A DNA stretch of 12,036 nucleotides, from NCBI GenBank assembly GCA_022842255.1, contig JALHPW010000001.1, positions 18,521 to 30,556 of the forward strand, given 5' to 3'. The position numbers and the translations under genes were made by a program. The stretch comes from Saprospiraceae bacterium (GTDB taxonomy: Bacteria; Bacteroidota; Bacteroidia; Chitinophagales; Saprospiraceae). Shown one piece after another: positions 1 through 6,163 of this stretch (position 1 is the stretch's first letter; every line of letters begins with the position of its first letter). The notes beneath the pieces were generated by a model. The model searched no databases and had not been told where the DNA came from. It saw only the letters and a list, made by a program, of their open reading frames with translations.

Positions 1-10
1 GGGCTCGGTT

Positions 11-45
11 GTAATTCGTAATTCGCACTTCGTAATTCGTAACTA
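11..45. repeat. GTAATTC heptamer array at the queD stop codon
   Basis: Four consecutive 7-base units read GTAATTC, GTAATTC, GCACTTC, GTAATTC (11-38), followed by a decayed fifth unit GTAACTA (39-45). The last three bases are, on the minus strand, the TAG stop codon of the queD-like gene, so the array abuts the end of that coding region. It does not form a strong hairpin. It is one of several short-period arrays in this window. Confidence 0.8.
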
Positions 46-450
46 GTTACCAATTTCCACAAAATTGCGCGGTGTCTCGTAAAGCCGCACGTGGAGGTCG
101 TACGTTTCGGGCAAATGCTCGCGTAAGATGCGCCAGATAACCAGGCAAATATTTTCGGCCGATGGGATCAGCTCACGAAACTCTTCGGTGTCCACATTCA
201 GGTTTTTGTGGTCGAAACGAGCTTCAATTTCATGTTTGATTACCTGAGCGAGCCAACCCAAATCTACCACCATCCCTGTTTCGGGGTCTATTTCGCCCGT
301 CACCCGCACTTCCATTTCGTAGTTGTGGCCATGGTAATTGGGGTTGTTGCAGAGCCCAAAGACGGCCTTGTTTTTTTCGTCTGACCATTTTGGATTGTGC
401 AAACGGTGTGCGGCGTTGAAATGGGCTCGACGGGTTACGGAAACTTTCAT
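43..450 (-). CDS. queD: 6-pyruvoyl-tetrahydropterin synthase / 6-carboxytetrahydropterin synthase family (QueD-like)
   Basis: This 135-residue cytosolic enzyme of the PTPS/QueD family should act on 7,8-dihydroneopterin triphosphate. In bacteria that usually gives 6-carboxy-tetrahydropterin for queuosine (7-deazaguanine) synthesis. The zinc-ligand histidines are visible as AAHRL (His15) and YHGHNY (His40, His42). Cys34 just before the second motif fits the catalytic cysteine, FDHKN (Asp80-His81) the catalytic Asp/His pair, and LYETPRNF (Glu125) the substrate-binding glutamate. Length is normal (about 120-150). The frame stays open 33 codons further upstream, but that stretch runs through the repeat leader and has no family similarity, so the ATG ending at 450 is chosen. 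The gene is divergent from the large outer-membrane protein gene. No other queuosine gene lies in the window, so a pterin role other than QueD cannot be excluded. Confidence 0.87.
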   Translation of the reverse strand: MKVSVTRRAHFNAAHRLHNPKWSDEKNKAVFGLCNNPNYHGHNYEMEVRVTGEIDPETGMVVDLGWLAQVIKHEIEARFDHKNLNVDTEEFRELIPSAENICLVIWRILREHLPETYDLHVRLYETPRNFVEIGN

Positions 451-458
451 GCAGAGGT

Positions 459-490
459 GGATTTGTGTAATTGGTGATTTGAGGATTTGG
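459..490. repeat. Octamer array (minus-strand unit NCAAATCC) in the queD leader
   Basis: Four 8-base units (459-466, 467-474, 475-482, 483-490) read on the plus strand as GGATTTGT, GTAATTGG, TGATTTGA, GGATTTGG. On the minus strand they read CCAAATCC, TCAAATCA, CCAATTAC, ACAAATCC and end 8 bases before the queD ATG. This gives a G-free 5' leader. The same octamer in the same orientation relative to the gene precedes the TPR gene at 8539-8554. Confidence 0.6.
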
Positions 491-513
491 GGGTAAACAC
501 TCCGTCGGGGGAG

Positions 514-3500
514 ATGTTGAGAAAAGCCAAACAAGTTTTTTTGAGGCAACGCCTGGCTTCAAGAATACGTCCCAGCCTCGGCGTTACTTTGTCTGTGGAT
601 TTGAATCAATTTTTGGCACTTTGGAAACATGGGTCGTTCGGACCAGAAACTTCCCGAAAGTTTGGAGCTTTTGGGAAGGTACTGCTGCTTTGGATGCTTC
701 CGATTGCCTTAAACGCCCAATTTTCCAACCTCCGGGAGCGGGTCCTGGATGCGCAAAAACCGGTGCAAATCCTTGATTCCCTTACGGTTGGCACGCCATT
801 GTTATCTGTGTCTGATGTTTTTTCCGGACAAAATCTGGATACACGGTTTTTTTTGTTGGAAAACAACCTGTTCCGTACCGACACCGCTGCACTGCGTGCG
901 GCATATCCGGAATGCAGCAAAATCCTGATAAAGTACCGCGTGCTGCCGTTCAACCTCGGCGCAAAAATCAGCCGACTCGATACCTTGGCCATCCGCCGTC
1001 GGGTGAACGACAATGCCATTGAATTTGATTACGAACCCTACCAGCCCAACAAACCACTCTGGGAACAAAGCGGCCTTTCTTCCTCGGGCGCCTATACGCG
1101 CGGACTTTCGTTTGGGAATAGCCAAAACTTGGTTTTCAATTCAAATCTCAACCTCCAGCTCAACGGGAAACTTGGCAACGACCTCGAACTCACCGCCGCC
1201 CTTTCCGACAATACCATCCCGCTTCAACCCGATGGCACCACCCGCCAACTCCAGGAGTTCGACCGCATTTTTATCCAACTAAAACGGAAAAACGCCACAC
1301 TCACCGCAGGCGATTTCGACCTCACGCGCCCGGACGGATACTTTTCCAACTATTTCAAACGGCTGCAGGGCGCTATGGTTACCGTTGAAAGTATCAAGTT
1401 CCAAGACAAAAGTATCAAGTCAAAAGTATCAAGTTCAAAGTCGCCCAATATCCCAATATCCCAATATCCATTAATGAACCTCCGTGCCGCTGCGGCCATT
1501 TCCAGGGGCAAATTTGCTCGACAAACCATTCAAGGGCAGGAGGGAAACCAGGGCCCGTATCGTTTGCAAGGTGCTGAAGGCGAACGGTTTATCATTGTTT
1601 TGGCCGGCACCGAGAAGGTTTTTGCGGATGGTCAGCTTCTGCGCCGTGGACAGGAGGATGATTACACGATTGATTATAATTTGGGTGAGTTGAGTTTTAC
1701 CCCACGGCGATTGATTACCAAAGATATCCGCATCATCGTCGAGTTTGAATACGCTGTGCAGACCTATCTGCGCTCCACCATCGCGGCCAATGCGAGCTGG
1801 CAAATGCCGCGCGCCAAGGTCTTTTTTAACCTGTATTCCGAACAAGACAGTCGCAACAACGGCGGCGCACAGGAGCTCTCTCCGGGCGACCGCAGTCGCT
1901 TGGCACAGGTCGGCGATGACCTGCAGAACGCTTATGCGCCGGGCATTGATACGCTGGACACCTTTGATCCTTCGCGGGTGCTTTATCGCCTGATAGACAC
2001 CGTATTATGTGGTCAGCCGAGGCAGATTCTGGTTTACAGCACAAACCCTGATTCCGCGATTTACGCAGCAAGGTTCACCGAAGTGCCCAGCGGGCAGGGC
2101 AACTACGTGCTGGCGCTCACCGCCGCCAATGGCCGTGTGTTCCGCTGGAGTCCGCCCGATGTCTTGACTTGTCAGCCAACGGGCAATTTTGAGCCCATTG
2201 TGCGCTTGGTTGCCCCCGAAACGCGGCAATTGTACACGCTGGGTACTGATTTACAACCTTTCAAAAATTCAAAATTTCAGGCCGAAATTGCCCTGAGCAG
2301 TCGTGATTTGAACCGTTTTTCGCCCTTGGGCAATGCCGACAATGTGGGCCTGGCCAGTGTGTTGGGTTGGCGGCAGGGGTTTTCATTTGGTAAGCGAGGC
2401 GGTAGCACGGCGTTAACGCCGTCGGGACTTGTGCCGTTTACGGCGCGTGATTCGAGTGGTACGCGGGGCGTAAACGCCCGTTTTCCCGACGGCGTTAACG
2501 CCGTGCCACCACGCCAATGGCAAGGCGTTTTCTTCGCCAACTACGAATTTGCCGCCCGTGATTTCAGGCCCTTGAACCCCTATCGTCCGGCCGAGTTTGT
2601 ACGCGACTGGAACATTGGCGCAACGCAGGATACCACCGCAGAGCATTTGGCAAAAGCGGGTATTTCCCTGGAAAAGAACAAGTTAGGGCAGATTCGGTAT
2701 GAGTTTGGCGCGTTCCGGCGCGAAGGTTTTTACGATGGGTCAAGACATACCGGCGGTTGGAAAATTCAGCGTGGTGGTTGGGATTTTATGGGCGAGGCCA
2801 ATCTATTGCAGACCGATGGCCAGGCGGAACGCAGCCGTTTTTCGCGCCCGAAAGCGGATTTTTCCAAAACGTTTTTTGTCCAAAAAGACAGCGCATCCCG
2901 ACAAGCCTGGCTTAAGGTGGGGCTATATGTTGAACGTGAAAAAAACGCCCGTCATGCAGCCCAAGCCGACACCCTTTCCGGGACGAGTTTTTGGTACGAT
3001 TTGATGCGTTTTTATTTCCAAACGCCTGAAAATCAAGGCCCCTGGCAGTTCGGCGGTCATCTTTCCCAACGCAATGATTTTGCCCCTGCCGGCAATTTAT
3101 TCCAGCAAAACACCCAAGCCAACGACTTCAACTTGAACGGTTCCTGGAACAGTGCGGTACCCGGTGCACGGTTTACGGTACCCGGTGCACGGTCCCCGGT
3201 TGACGGTGGACGGGACAAGGCGAACCCTGATTCAATTCCGTCCACCGTAAACCGTGAACCGTCCACCGTGAACCGTCCACCGTCCACCGTGAACCGCCCA
3301 CCGTCTACCGTCCACCAACTAAGCTGGGTATTGACCCTGCGCCGCTTGCGCATCTTAGAACCCGAACTCACCACCGAAGAGCCCCAAAATACCTACCTCG
3401 GCCGGGTAGATTACAGCCTTAGCACCTTAAAAAACGCATTGGCACTCACCACAGGTTATGAATTGGGCTCTGGCCAGAGTCCGCGGATTGAATTCAACTA

Positions 3501-4524
3501 CCTGGCCGTGAACCCCGGTGAGGGACAATATTCCTGGATTGACCGCAACCAGGACAGCATTTTGCAGGTGGATGAGATGGAAATCGCGGTGTTTCAGGAC
3601 CAGGCAAACTACGTGCGCGTGGCGGTGACCACCCCAGATTATGTGCGGACGAACAATGTGGGGTTGAACCAGACCCTGCGATTCGAACCGCGTCTGCTCT
3701 GGCCCACGGCAAAACGCGGCTGGCGGAGGCGTTTGGGGAAACTTTCCACCCAAAGCAGCTTGCAAATCAACCGCAGGACCTTCGCCGGGGTGAGCGGGAT
3801 TCGGGCTTGGGACCCATTTCAGTCCGGCGTGGCCGACACTGCTTTGGCCACTTTGAGTTCAGCACTTCGGAATATCCTGTTCATCAATCGCGCCCAACCG
3901 GCCTGGGATGCCTCGATTTCGGCGGGCGATAATCGAAGTCAGTTGGCCTTGACCACAGGTTTTGAGCAACGCCGCGCCCGCGACTACGGGTTGCACCTGC
4001 GGGCAAATCTGAGTCGCCGCTGGAGTGCGGAAGCCGATTTTGCCAATTCGCTAAAAAGTAGTGAAAATCAGGCTTTTGCAAGCCGAAACTATGAACTGGA
4101 AGGCTGGGAGCTGGGCCCAAAAATGACCTGGCTGCCCAGTCGTGGTTTCCGCATTGTGGCCAACATGAAATGGGAAACCAGTCGCAACACCCTGCCCAGC
4201 GCCGAACGTGCCGAACAAACCAACTGGACCGCCGAGCTGACCTGGAACCCCGCTTCCAAGCCCAATGCCCAGGGATTTAAAGCCGCCACTTCGCTGCGTT
4301 TGAAGGGTACTTTTGCCGATGTGCGCTACACGGGCGCGCCGAACTCTGCCGTGGCGTTTGCCATGCTTGAAGGCCTGCAGGATGGCAAAAACTTCCTTTG
4401 GAATTTGAACCTGGATCGGCAGCTGTCAAAAGCTATGCAGCTCAGTTTGAATTATGAGGGGCGTAAAACTGGGGAGAATCGGGTGGTGCATGTGGCTCGG
4501 GCGCAGGTTCGGGCGGTGTTTTAG
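514..4524 (+). CDS. Large SprA-like outer-membrane beta-barrel protein, repeat-interrupted
   Basis: Secreted protein of about 1336 residues, probably anchored in the outer membrane. A hydrophobic signal (LLLWMLPIALNA) ends with likely cleavage before Gln69, and the protein ends in Phe like many outer-membrane barrels. Residues about 195-285 (motifs LSFGNSQNLV, LNLQLNGKLG, TAGDFDL) resemble the beta-rich region I recall from SprA-type Bacteroidota cell-surface proteins. Much of the rest alternates polar and aromatic residues as beta strands do. Residues 1010-1021 (DRNQDSILQVDE) match an EF-hand-like calcium loop. The exact function is unknown. Three repeat blocks (1389-1467, 2401-2510, 3152-3314) are translated in frame and look like insertions. 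The start is uncertain: 514 is the only ATG before the signal and leaves a long N-terminus; TTG at 601 or 616 would give a more normal signal peptide. The open frame itself is unbroken. Confidence 0.8.
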   Translation: MLRKAKQVFLRQRLASRIRPSLGVTLSVDLNQFLALWKHGSFGPETSRKFGAFGKVLLLWMLPIALNAQFSNLRERVLDAQKPVQILDSLTVGTPLLSVSDVFSGQNLDTRFFLLENNLFRTDTAALRAAYPECSKILIKYRVLPFNLGAKISRLDTLAIRRRVNDNAIEFDYEPYQPNKPLWEQSGLSSSGAYTRGLSFGNSQNLVFNSNLNLQLNGKLGNDLELTAALSDNTIPLQPDGTTRQLQEFDRIFIQLKRKNATLTAGDFDLTRPDGYFSNYFKRLQGAMVTVESIKFQDKSIKSKVSSSKSPNIPISQYPLMNLRAAAAISRGKFARQTIQGQEGNQGPYRLQGAEGERFIIVLAGTEKVFADGQLLRRGQEDDYTIDYNLGELSFTPRRLITKDIRIIVEFEYAVQTYLRSTIAANASWQMPRAKVFFNLYSEQDSRNNGGAQELSPGDRSRLAQVGDDLQNAYAPGIDTLDTFDPSRVLYRLIDTVLCGQPRQILVYSTNPDSAIYAARFTEVPSGQGNYVLALTAANGRVFRWSPPDVLTCQPTGNFEPIVRLVAPETRQLYTLGTDLQPFKNSKFQAEIALSSRDLNRFSPLGNADNVGLASVLGWRQGFSFGKRGGSTALTPSGLVPFTARDSSGTRGVNARFPDGVNAVPPRQWQGVFFANYEFAARDFRPLNPYRPAEFVRDWNIGATQDTTAEHLAKAGISLEKNKLGQIRYEFGAFRREGFYDGSRHTGGWKIQRGGWDFMGEANLLQTDGQAERSRFSRPKADFSKTFFVQKDSASRQAWLKVGLYVEREKNARHAAQADTLSGTSFWYDLMRFYFQTPENQGPWQFGGHLSQRNDFAPAGNLFQQNTQANDFNLNGSWNSAVPGARFTVPGARSPVDGGRDKANPDSIPSTVNREPSTVNRPPSTVNRPPSTVHQLSWVLTLRRLRILEPELTTEEPQNTYLGRVDYSLSTLKNALALTTGYELGSGQSPRIEFNYLAVNPGEGQYSWIDRNQDSILQVDEMEIAVFQDQANYVRVAVTTPDYVRTNNVGLNQTLRFEPRLLWPTAKRGWRRRLGKLSTQSSLQINRRTFAGVSGIRAWDPFQSGVADTALATLSSALRNILFINRAQPAWDASISAGDNRSQLALTTGFEQRRARDYGLHLRANLSRRWSAEADFANSLKSSENQAFASRNYELEGWELGPKMTWLPSRGFRIVANMKWETSRNTLPSAERAEQTNWTAELTWNPASKPNAQGFKAATSLRLKGTFADVRYTGAPNSAVAFAMLEGLQDGKNFLWNLNLDRQLSKAMQLSLNYEGRKTGENRVVHVARAQVRAVF
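1389..1467. repeat. In-frame AAGTNNN heptamers followed by CCCAATAT octamers
   Basis: Eight 7-base units starting AAG (AAGTATC three times, AAGTTCC, AAGACAA, AAGTCAA, AAGTTCA, AAGTCGC) span 1389-1444. They are followed by three exact copies of CCCAATAT (1444-1467). The block sits inside the outer-membrane protein gene and is translated as a Ser/Lys-rich then Pro/Ile/Gln-rich linker unlike the surrounding beta-strand-type sequence, which suggests a repeat insertion that kept the frame. Confidence 0.8.
2401..2510. repeat. In-frame cluster of GGCGTTAACGCC-type palindromes
   Basis: A 110-base block bounded by inverted 27-base arms (2401-2427 and 2484-2510) that pair with one mismatch. Each arm holds the perfect 16-base palindrome ACGGCGTTAACGCCGT (2407-2422 and 2489-2504). 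Between them are two smaller related palindromes, GCCGTTTACGGC (2433-2444) and GGGCGTAAACGCCC (2466-2479). It lies inside the outer-membrane protein gene, is translated without a stop on the plus strand, and is also open on the minus strand. It looks like a small non-autonomous palindromic element. Confidence 0.8.
3152..3314. repeat. In-frame inverted heptamer arrays forming a long hairpin
   Basis: The left arm has nine heptamers of form NNACGGT or a close variant (3152-3214). The right arm has eleven heptamers of form CCGTNNA, the complementary pattern (3238-3314). The innermost arms 3198-3213 and 3238-3253 pair at 15 of 16 positions around a 24-base loop. Because 7 is not a multiple of 3, the translated right arm has a 7-residue period (PSTVNRP). 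The whole block is translated within the outer-membrane protein gene and interrupts sequence that otherwise looks like barrel strands. Confidence 0.85.
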
Positions 4525-4526
4525 TT

Positions 4527-4556
4527 GATTGGTGGATTGGTGATTGGTTGACTGGT
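4527..4556. repeat. Degenerate GATTGGT array after the large gene
   Basis: Copies of GATTGGT occur at 4527, 4535 and 4542, and GACTGGT at 4550, with spacing 8, 7 and 8 bases. The array starts two bases after the TAG stop of the outer-membrane protein gene. It is similar in scale and placement to the array at the queD stop. The rest of the gap up to 4600 shows no gene and no convincing terminator. Confidence 0.65.
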
Positions 4557-4600
4557 AAATGACCAGACAGTTAGTTTAGCTCTATGTTGGAGCTGTTGCG

Positions 4601-4832
4601 TCATTTGGTTTTAGACCCTGGTTTTATCTCAAAGTTGCTATTCAAGTGATATTTCCAATCGTCTGTGAATTCCAAATACAAACTACCATCTTCTGTTATC
4701 AAAATAAGTCCTTGGCGACCATTTGCGCAGTTGAATTCTTCCCAATTATTGATGAAAACCTTCCATTCCTATTGATTCAAGATAGGTAAGGTGTTGGTGC
4801 AAAAAATGCTTCTCGTTGTTGAAAAAGGACAT
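4601..4832 (-). pseudogene. Small frameshifted hypothetical gene remnant
   Basis: On the minus strand an ATG at 4832 opens 28 codons (starting MSFFNNEKHF), ending at a TAA at 4746-4748. A second frame, shifted by one base, is open for 55 codons from 4768 to a TGA at 4601-4603. It contains WKVFINNWEEFN, LILITEDGSLYLEF and DDWKYHL, which look like ordinary protein with alternating beta-type residues. The two frames overlap near 4750-4768, where one lost or gained base would join them into a protein of roughly 77-80 residues. I do not recognise the family. It could be a decayed gene, a sequencing error in a real small gene, or chance. It lies downstream of psuG on the same strand, 62 bases beyond the psuG stop. 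Confidence 0.5.
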
Positions 4833-4894
4833 GATAGTCAAATTGGCTTGATTAAAACTTGCTCGAGAGCACGACGCCCCAGCCTCCAGTGAAT

Positions 4895-5824
4895 CTATTT
4901 AACCGGCTCCGTCCGCCACAACGCCACGGCCACTTCCGCTCCCAAACGCACATTGTTTAAAACCAGTTCAATATTCGTCTGCAAACTTCGGCCGCCGGTG
5001 AGGTTTTCGATTGTTGCCAATAAAAACGGTGTGATGGCTTTGCCTCGGATGCCCTGTTTTTCCGCTTCGGCCACGGCTTCGGCGATGGTTTTTTCCATCC
5101 AGTCGGCATCCAGTTGGTGTTCCTCTGGCACCGGGTTGGCAATCAATACCCCGCCGCGTGGGTCAATTTCCCATTTGGATTTCAACAAGTTGGCGATTTC
5201 CATCGGTGAATCCAATCGAAAATCCACACCAAAACCACTGCGTCGGGTATAAAACGCCGGAAAGTCCTCCGTCTGATAGCCTACTACCGGCACGCCCATG
5301 GTTTCCAGGTATTCAAGTGTGAGGCCCAGGTCGAGGATACTTTTGGCGCCTGCGCTCACTACCGCCACGGGTGTCTGTGCCAGTTCCTGCAAATCAGCGG
5401 AAATATCCATCGTAGTCGCCGCGCCGCGGTGTACGCCACCAATACCGCCGGTGGCAAAAATCCGGATGTCGGCGAGGTGGGCAATCATCATGGTGGAAGC
5501 TACCGTAGTGGCACCGTGTTTGCCCTGACTTACGAGGTAAGCCAAGTCCCGGCGACTGGCTTTTGGGATCTTTGCACCTTCTTTTCCGAGCAGTTCGATT
5601 TCGTCGGTACGCAGTCCGGCTGTCAATTTTCCGCCGATGATGGCACAGGTAGCGGGAGTAGCGCCGCTCTCCCGGACCATTTTTTCTACCCGTAAAGCCG
5701 TTTCCACATTTTGCGGAAAAGGCATGCCGTGGGCAATAATGGTGCTTTCCAGGGCTACTACAGGGCGGTTTTCTAGTAGTGCGGCCTGGACCTCTGGGTG
5801 GAGTGAAAGGTGCAAATTGAACAT
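4895..5824 (-). CDS. psuG: Pseudouridine-5'-phosphate glycosidase
   Basis: Cytosolic enzyme of 309 residues that reversibly splits pseudouridine 5'-phosphate into uracil and ribose 5-phosphate, letting the cell recycle pseudouridine from RNA breakdown. The family signature is clear from VALESTIIAHGMP through TGGIGGVHRGA to the C-terminal NVRLGAEVAVAL. The residues known as catalytic in E. coli PsuG (Glu31, Lys93, Asp149, Lys166) all align with a constant offset of five: Glu26, Lys88, Asp144 and Lys161. Length is normal, and the ATG at 5824 starts just before the conserved domain. No kinase is co-directional, but a PfkB-family kinase lies on the other side of tRNA-Asn on the opposite strand. 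The upstream gap of under 90 bases to the tRNA must hold divergent promoters. Confidence 0.95.
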   Translation of the reverse strand: MFNLHLSLHPEVQAALLENRPVVALESTIIAHGMPFPQNVETALRVEKMVRESGATPATCAIIGGKLTAGLRTDEIELLGKEGAKIPKASRRDLAYLVSQGKHGATTVASTMMIAHLADIRIFATGGIGGVHRGAATTMDISADLQELAQTPVAVVSAGAKSILDLGLTLEYLETMGVPVVGYQTEDFPAFYTRRSGFGVDFRLDSPMEIANLLKSKWEIDPRGGVLIANPVPEEHQLDADWMEKTIAEAVAEAEKQGIRGKAITPFLLATIENLTGGRSLQTNIELVLNNVRLGAEVAVALWRTEPVK

Positions 5825-5849
5825 TGATAAAATTTTTCGTGGGCAAAGG

Positions 5850-5881
5850 TTGCTAATTTGAAAATACAGAAATTATCTTTG
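5850..5881 (+). promoter_or_regulatory. Candidate Bacteroidota promoter for tRNA-Asn
   Basis: TATCTTTG at 5874-5881 is an exact match to the Bacteroidota -7 box TAnnTTTG. A TTG at 5850-5852 lies 21 bases upstream and could be the -33 element. Transcription would begin near 5888, about 24 bases before the tRNA. Spacing is slightly long, so the -33 assignment is weaker than the -7 box. Confidence 0.6.
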
Positions 5882-5911
5882 CACCCGCTTTTGGAAAAAA
5901 GCATTGCAAAT

Positions 5912-5985
5912 GTCTCATTAGCTCAGTTGGTTAGAGCGGCGGACTGTTAATCCGTAGGTCCAAGGTTCAAGTCCTTGATGGGACG
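5912..5985 (+). tRNA. tRNA-Asn (anticodon GTT)
   Basis: A 74-base cloverleaf. The acceptor arm 5912-5918 pairs with 5978-5984, with one G-U. The D stem is GCTC/GAGC (5921-5924 with 5934-5937). The anticodon stem 5939-5943 pairs with 5951-5955 around loop CTGTTAA, giving anticodon GTT at 5946-5948. The T arm is CAAGG/CCTTG around TTCAAGT. The discriminator is G5985 and the CCA end is not encoded. A hairpin terminator follows within three bases, so it is a single-gene transcript. Confidence 0.97.
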
Positions 5986-5987
5986 CT

Positions 5988-6021
5988 AAGCCACTCCGAA
6001 TTTTCGGGGTGGCTTTTTTTT
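5988..6021 (+). terminator. Rho-independent terminator of tRNA-Asn
   Basis: A 10-bp stem (5990-5999 with 6004-6013, one G-U pair) around a 4-base loop is followed by eight T residues (6014-6021). It starts just after the tRNA 3' end and separates it from the downstream kinase gene. Confidence 0.92.
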
Positions 6022-6043
6022 GACCATACCTCCGTTTGAGTGT

Positions 6044-6130
6044 GGTGGAACACGGATTGCACGGATGAGACACGGATTTTTTTTAGATCCGTTTAAATCC
6101 GTGTCTAATCCGTGCAATCCGTATTCCACC
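6044..6130. repeat. Long intergenic palindrome, 34-base arms
   Basis: Arms 6044-6077 and 6097-6130 pair at 32 of 34 positions around a 19-base loop rich in T. Inside each arm the word CACGGAT (or its complement) recurs at 9-11 base spacing. The palindrome lies 33 bases upstream of the PfkB kinase ATG, in the 5' untranslated region or promoter zone. It looks like a dispersed repeat element, not a gene-specific regulator, because the tRNA terminator lies just upstream and no T tract follows the second arm. Confidence 0.88.
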
Positions 6131-6163
6131 CCATTCCATCTCGTTTTTAAAAACATTTCAATC

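Noticed and set aside
451..513. preQ1 riboswitch upstream of the queD-like gene
   Set aside because: The leader is short, G-poor and made of octamers; it cannot form the preQ1 aptamer pseudoknot.
2277..3374. Long minus-strand ORFs at 2277-2540 and 3057-3374
   Set aside because: They are open because the palindromic and inverted heptamer blocks read without stops on both strands; their translations mirror the repeats and show no family features.
5912..6130. tRNA-Asn as an integration site for a mobile island
   Set aside because: No integrase gene and no second copy of the tRNA 3' end in the window; a normal terminator follows the tRNA.
6020..6163. N-terminal extension of the PfkB kinase from the ATG-like start at 6020
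   Set aside because: It only translates the terminator tail and the 34-base-arm palindrome; the PfkB fold begins right after the ATG at 6164.
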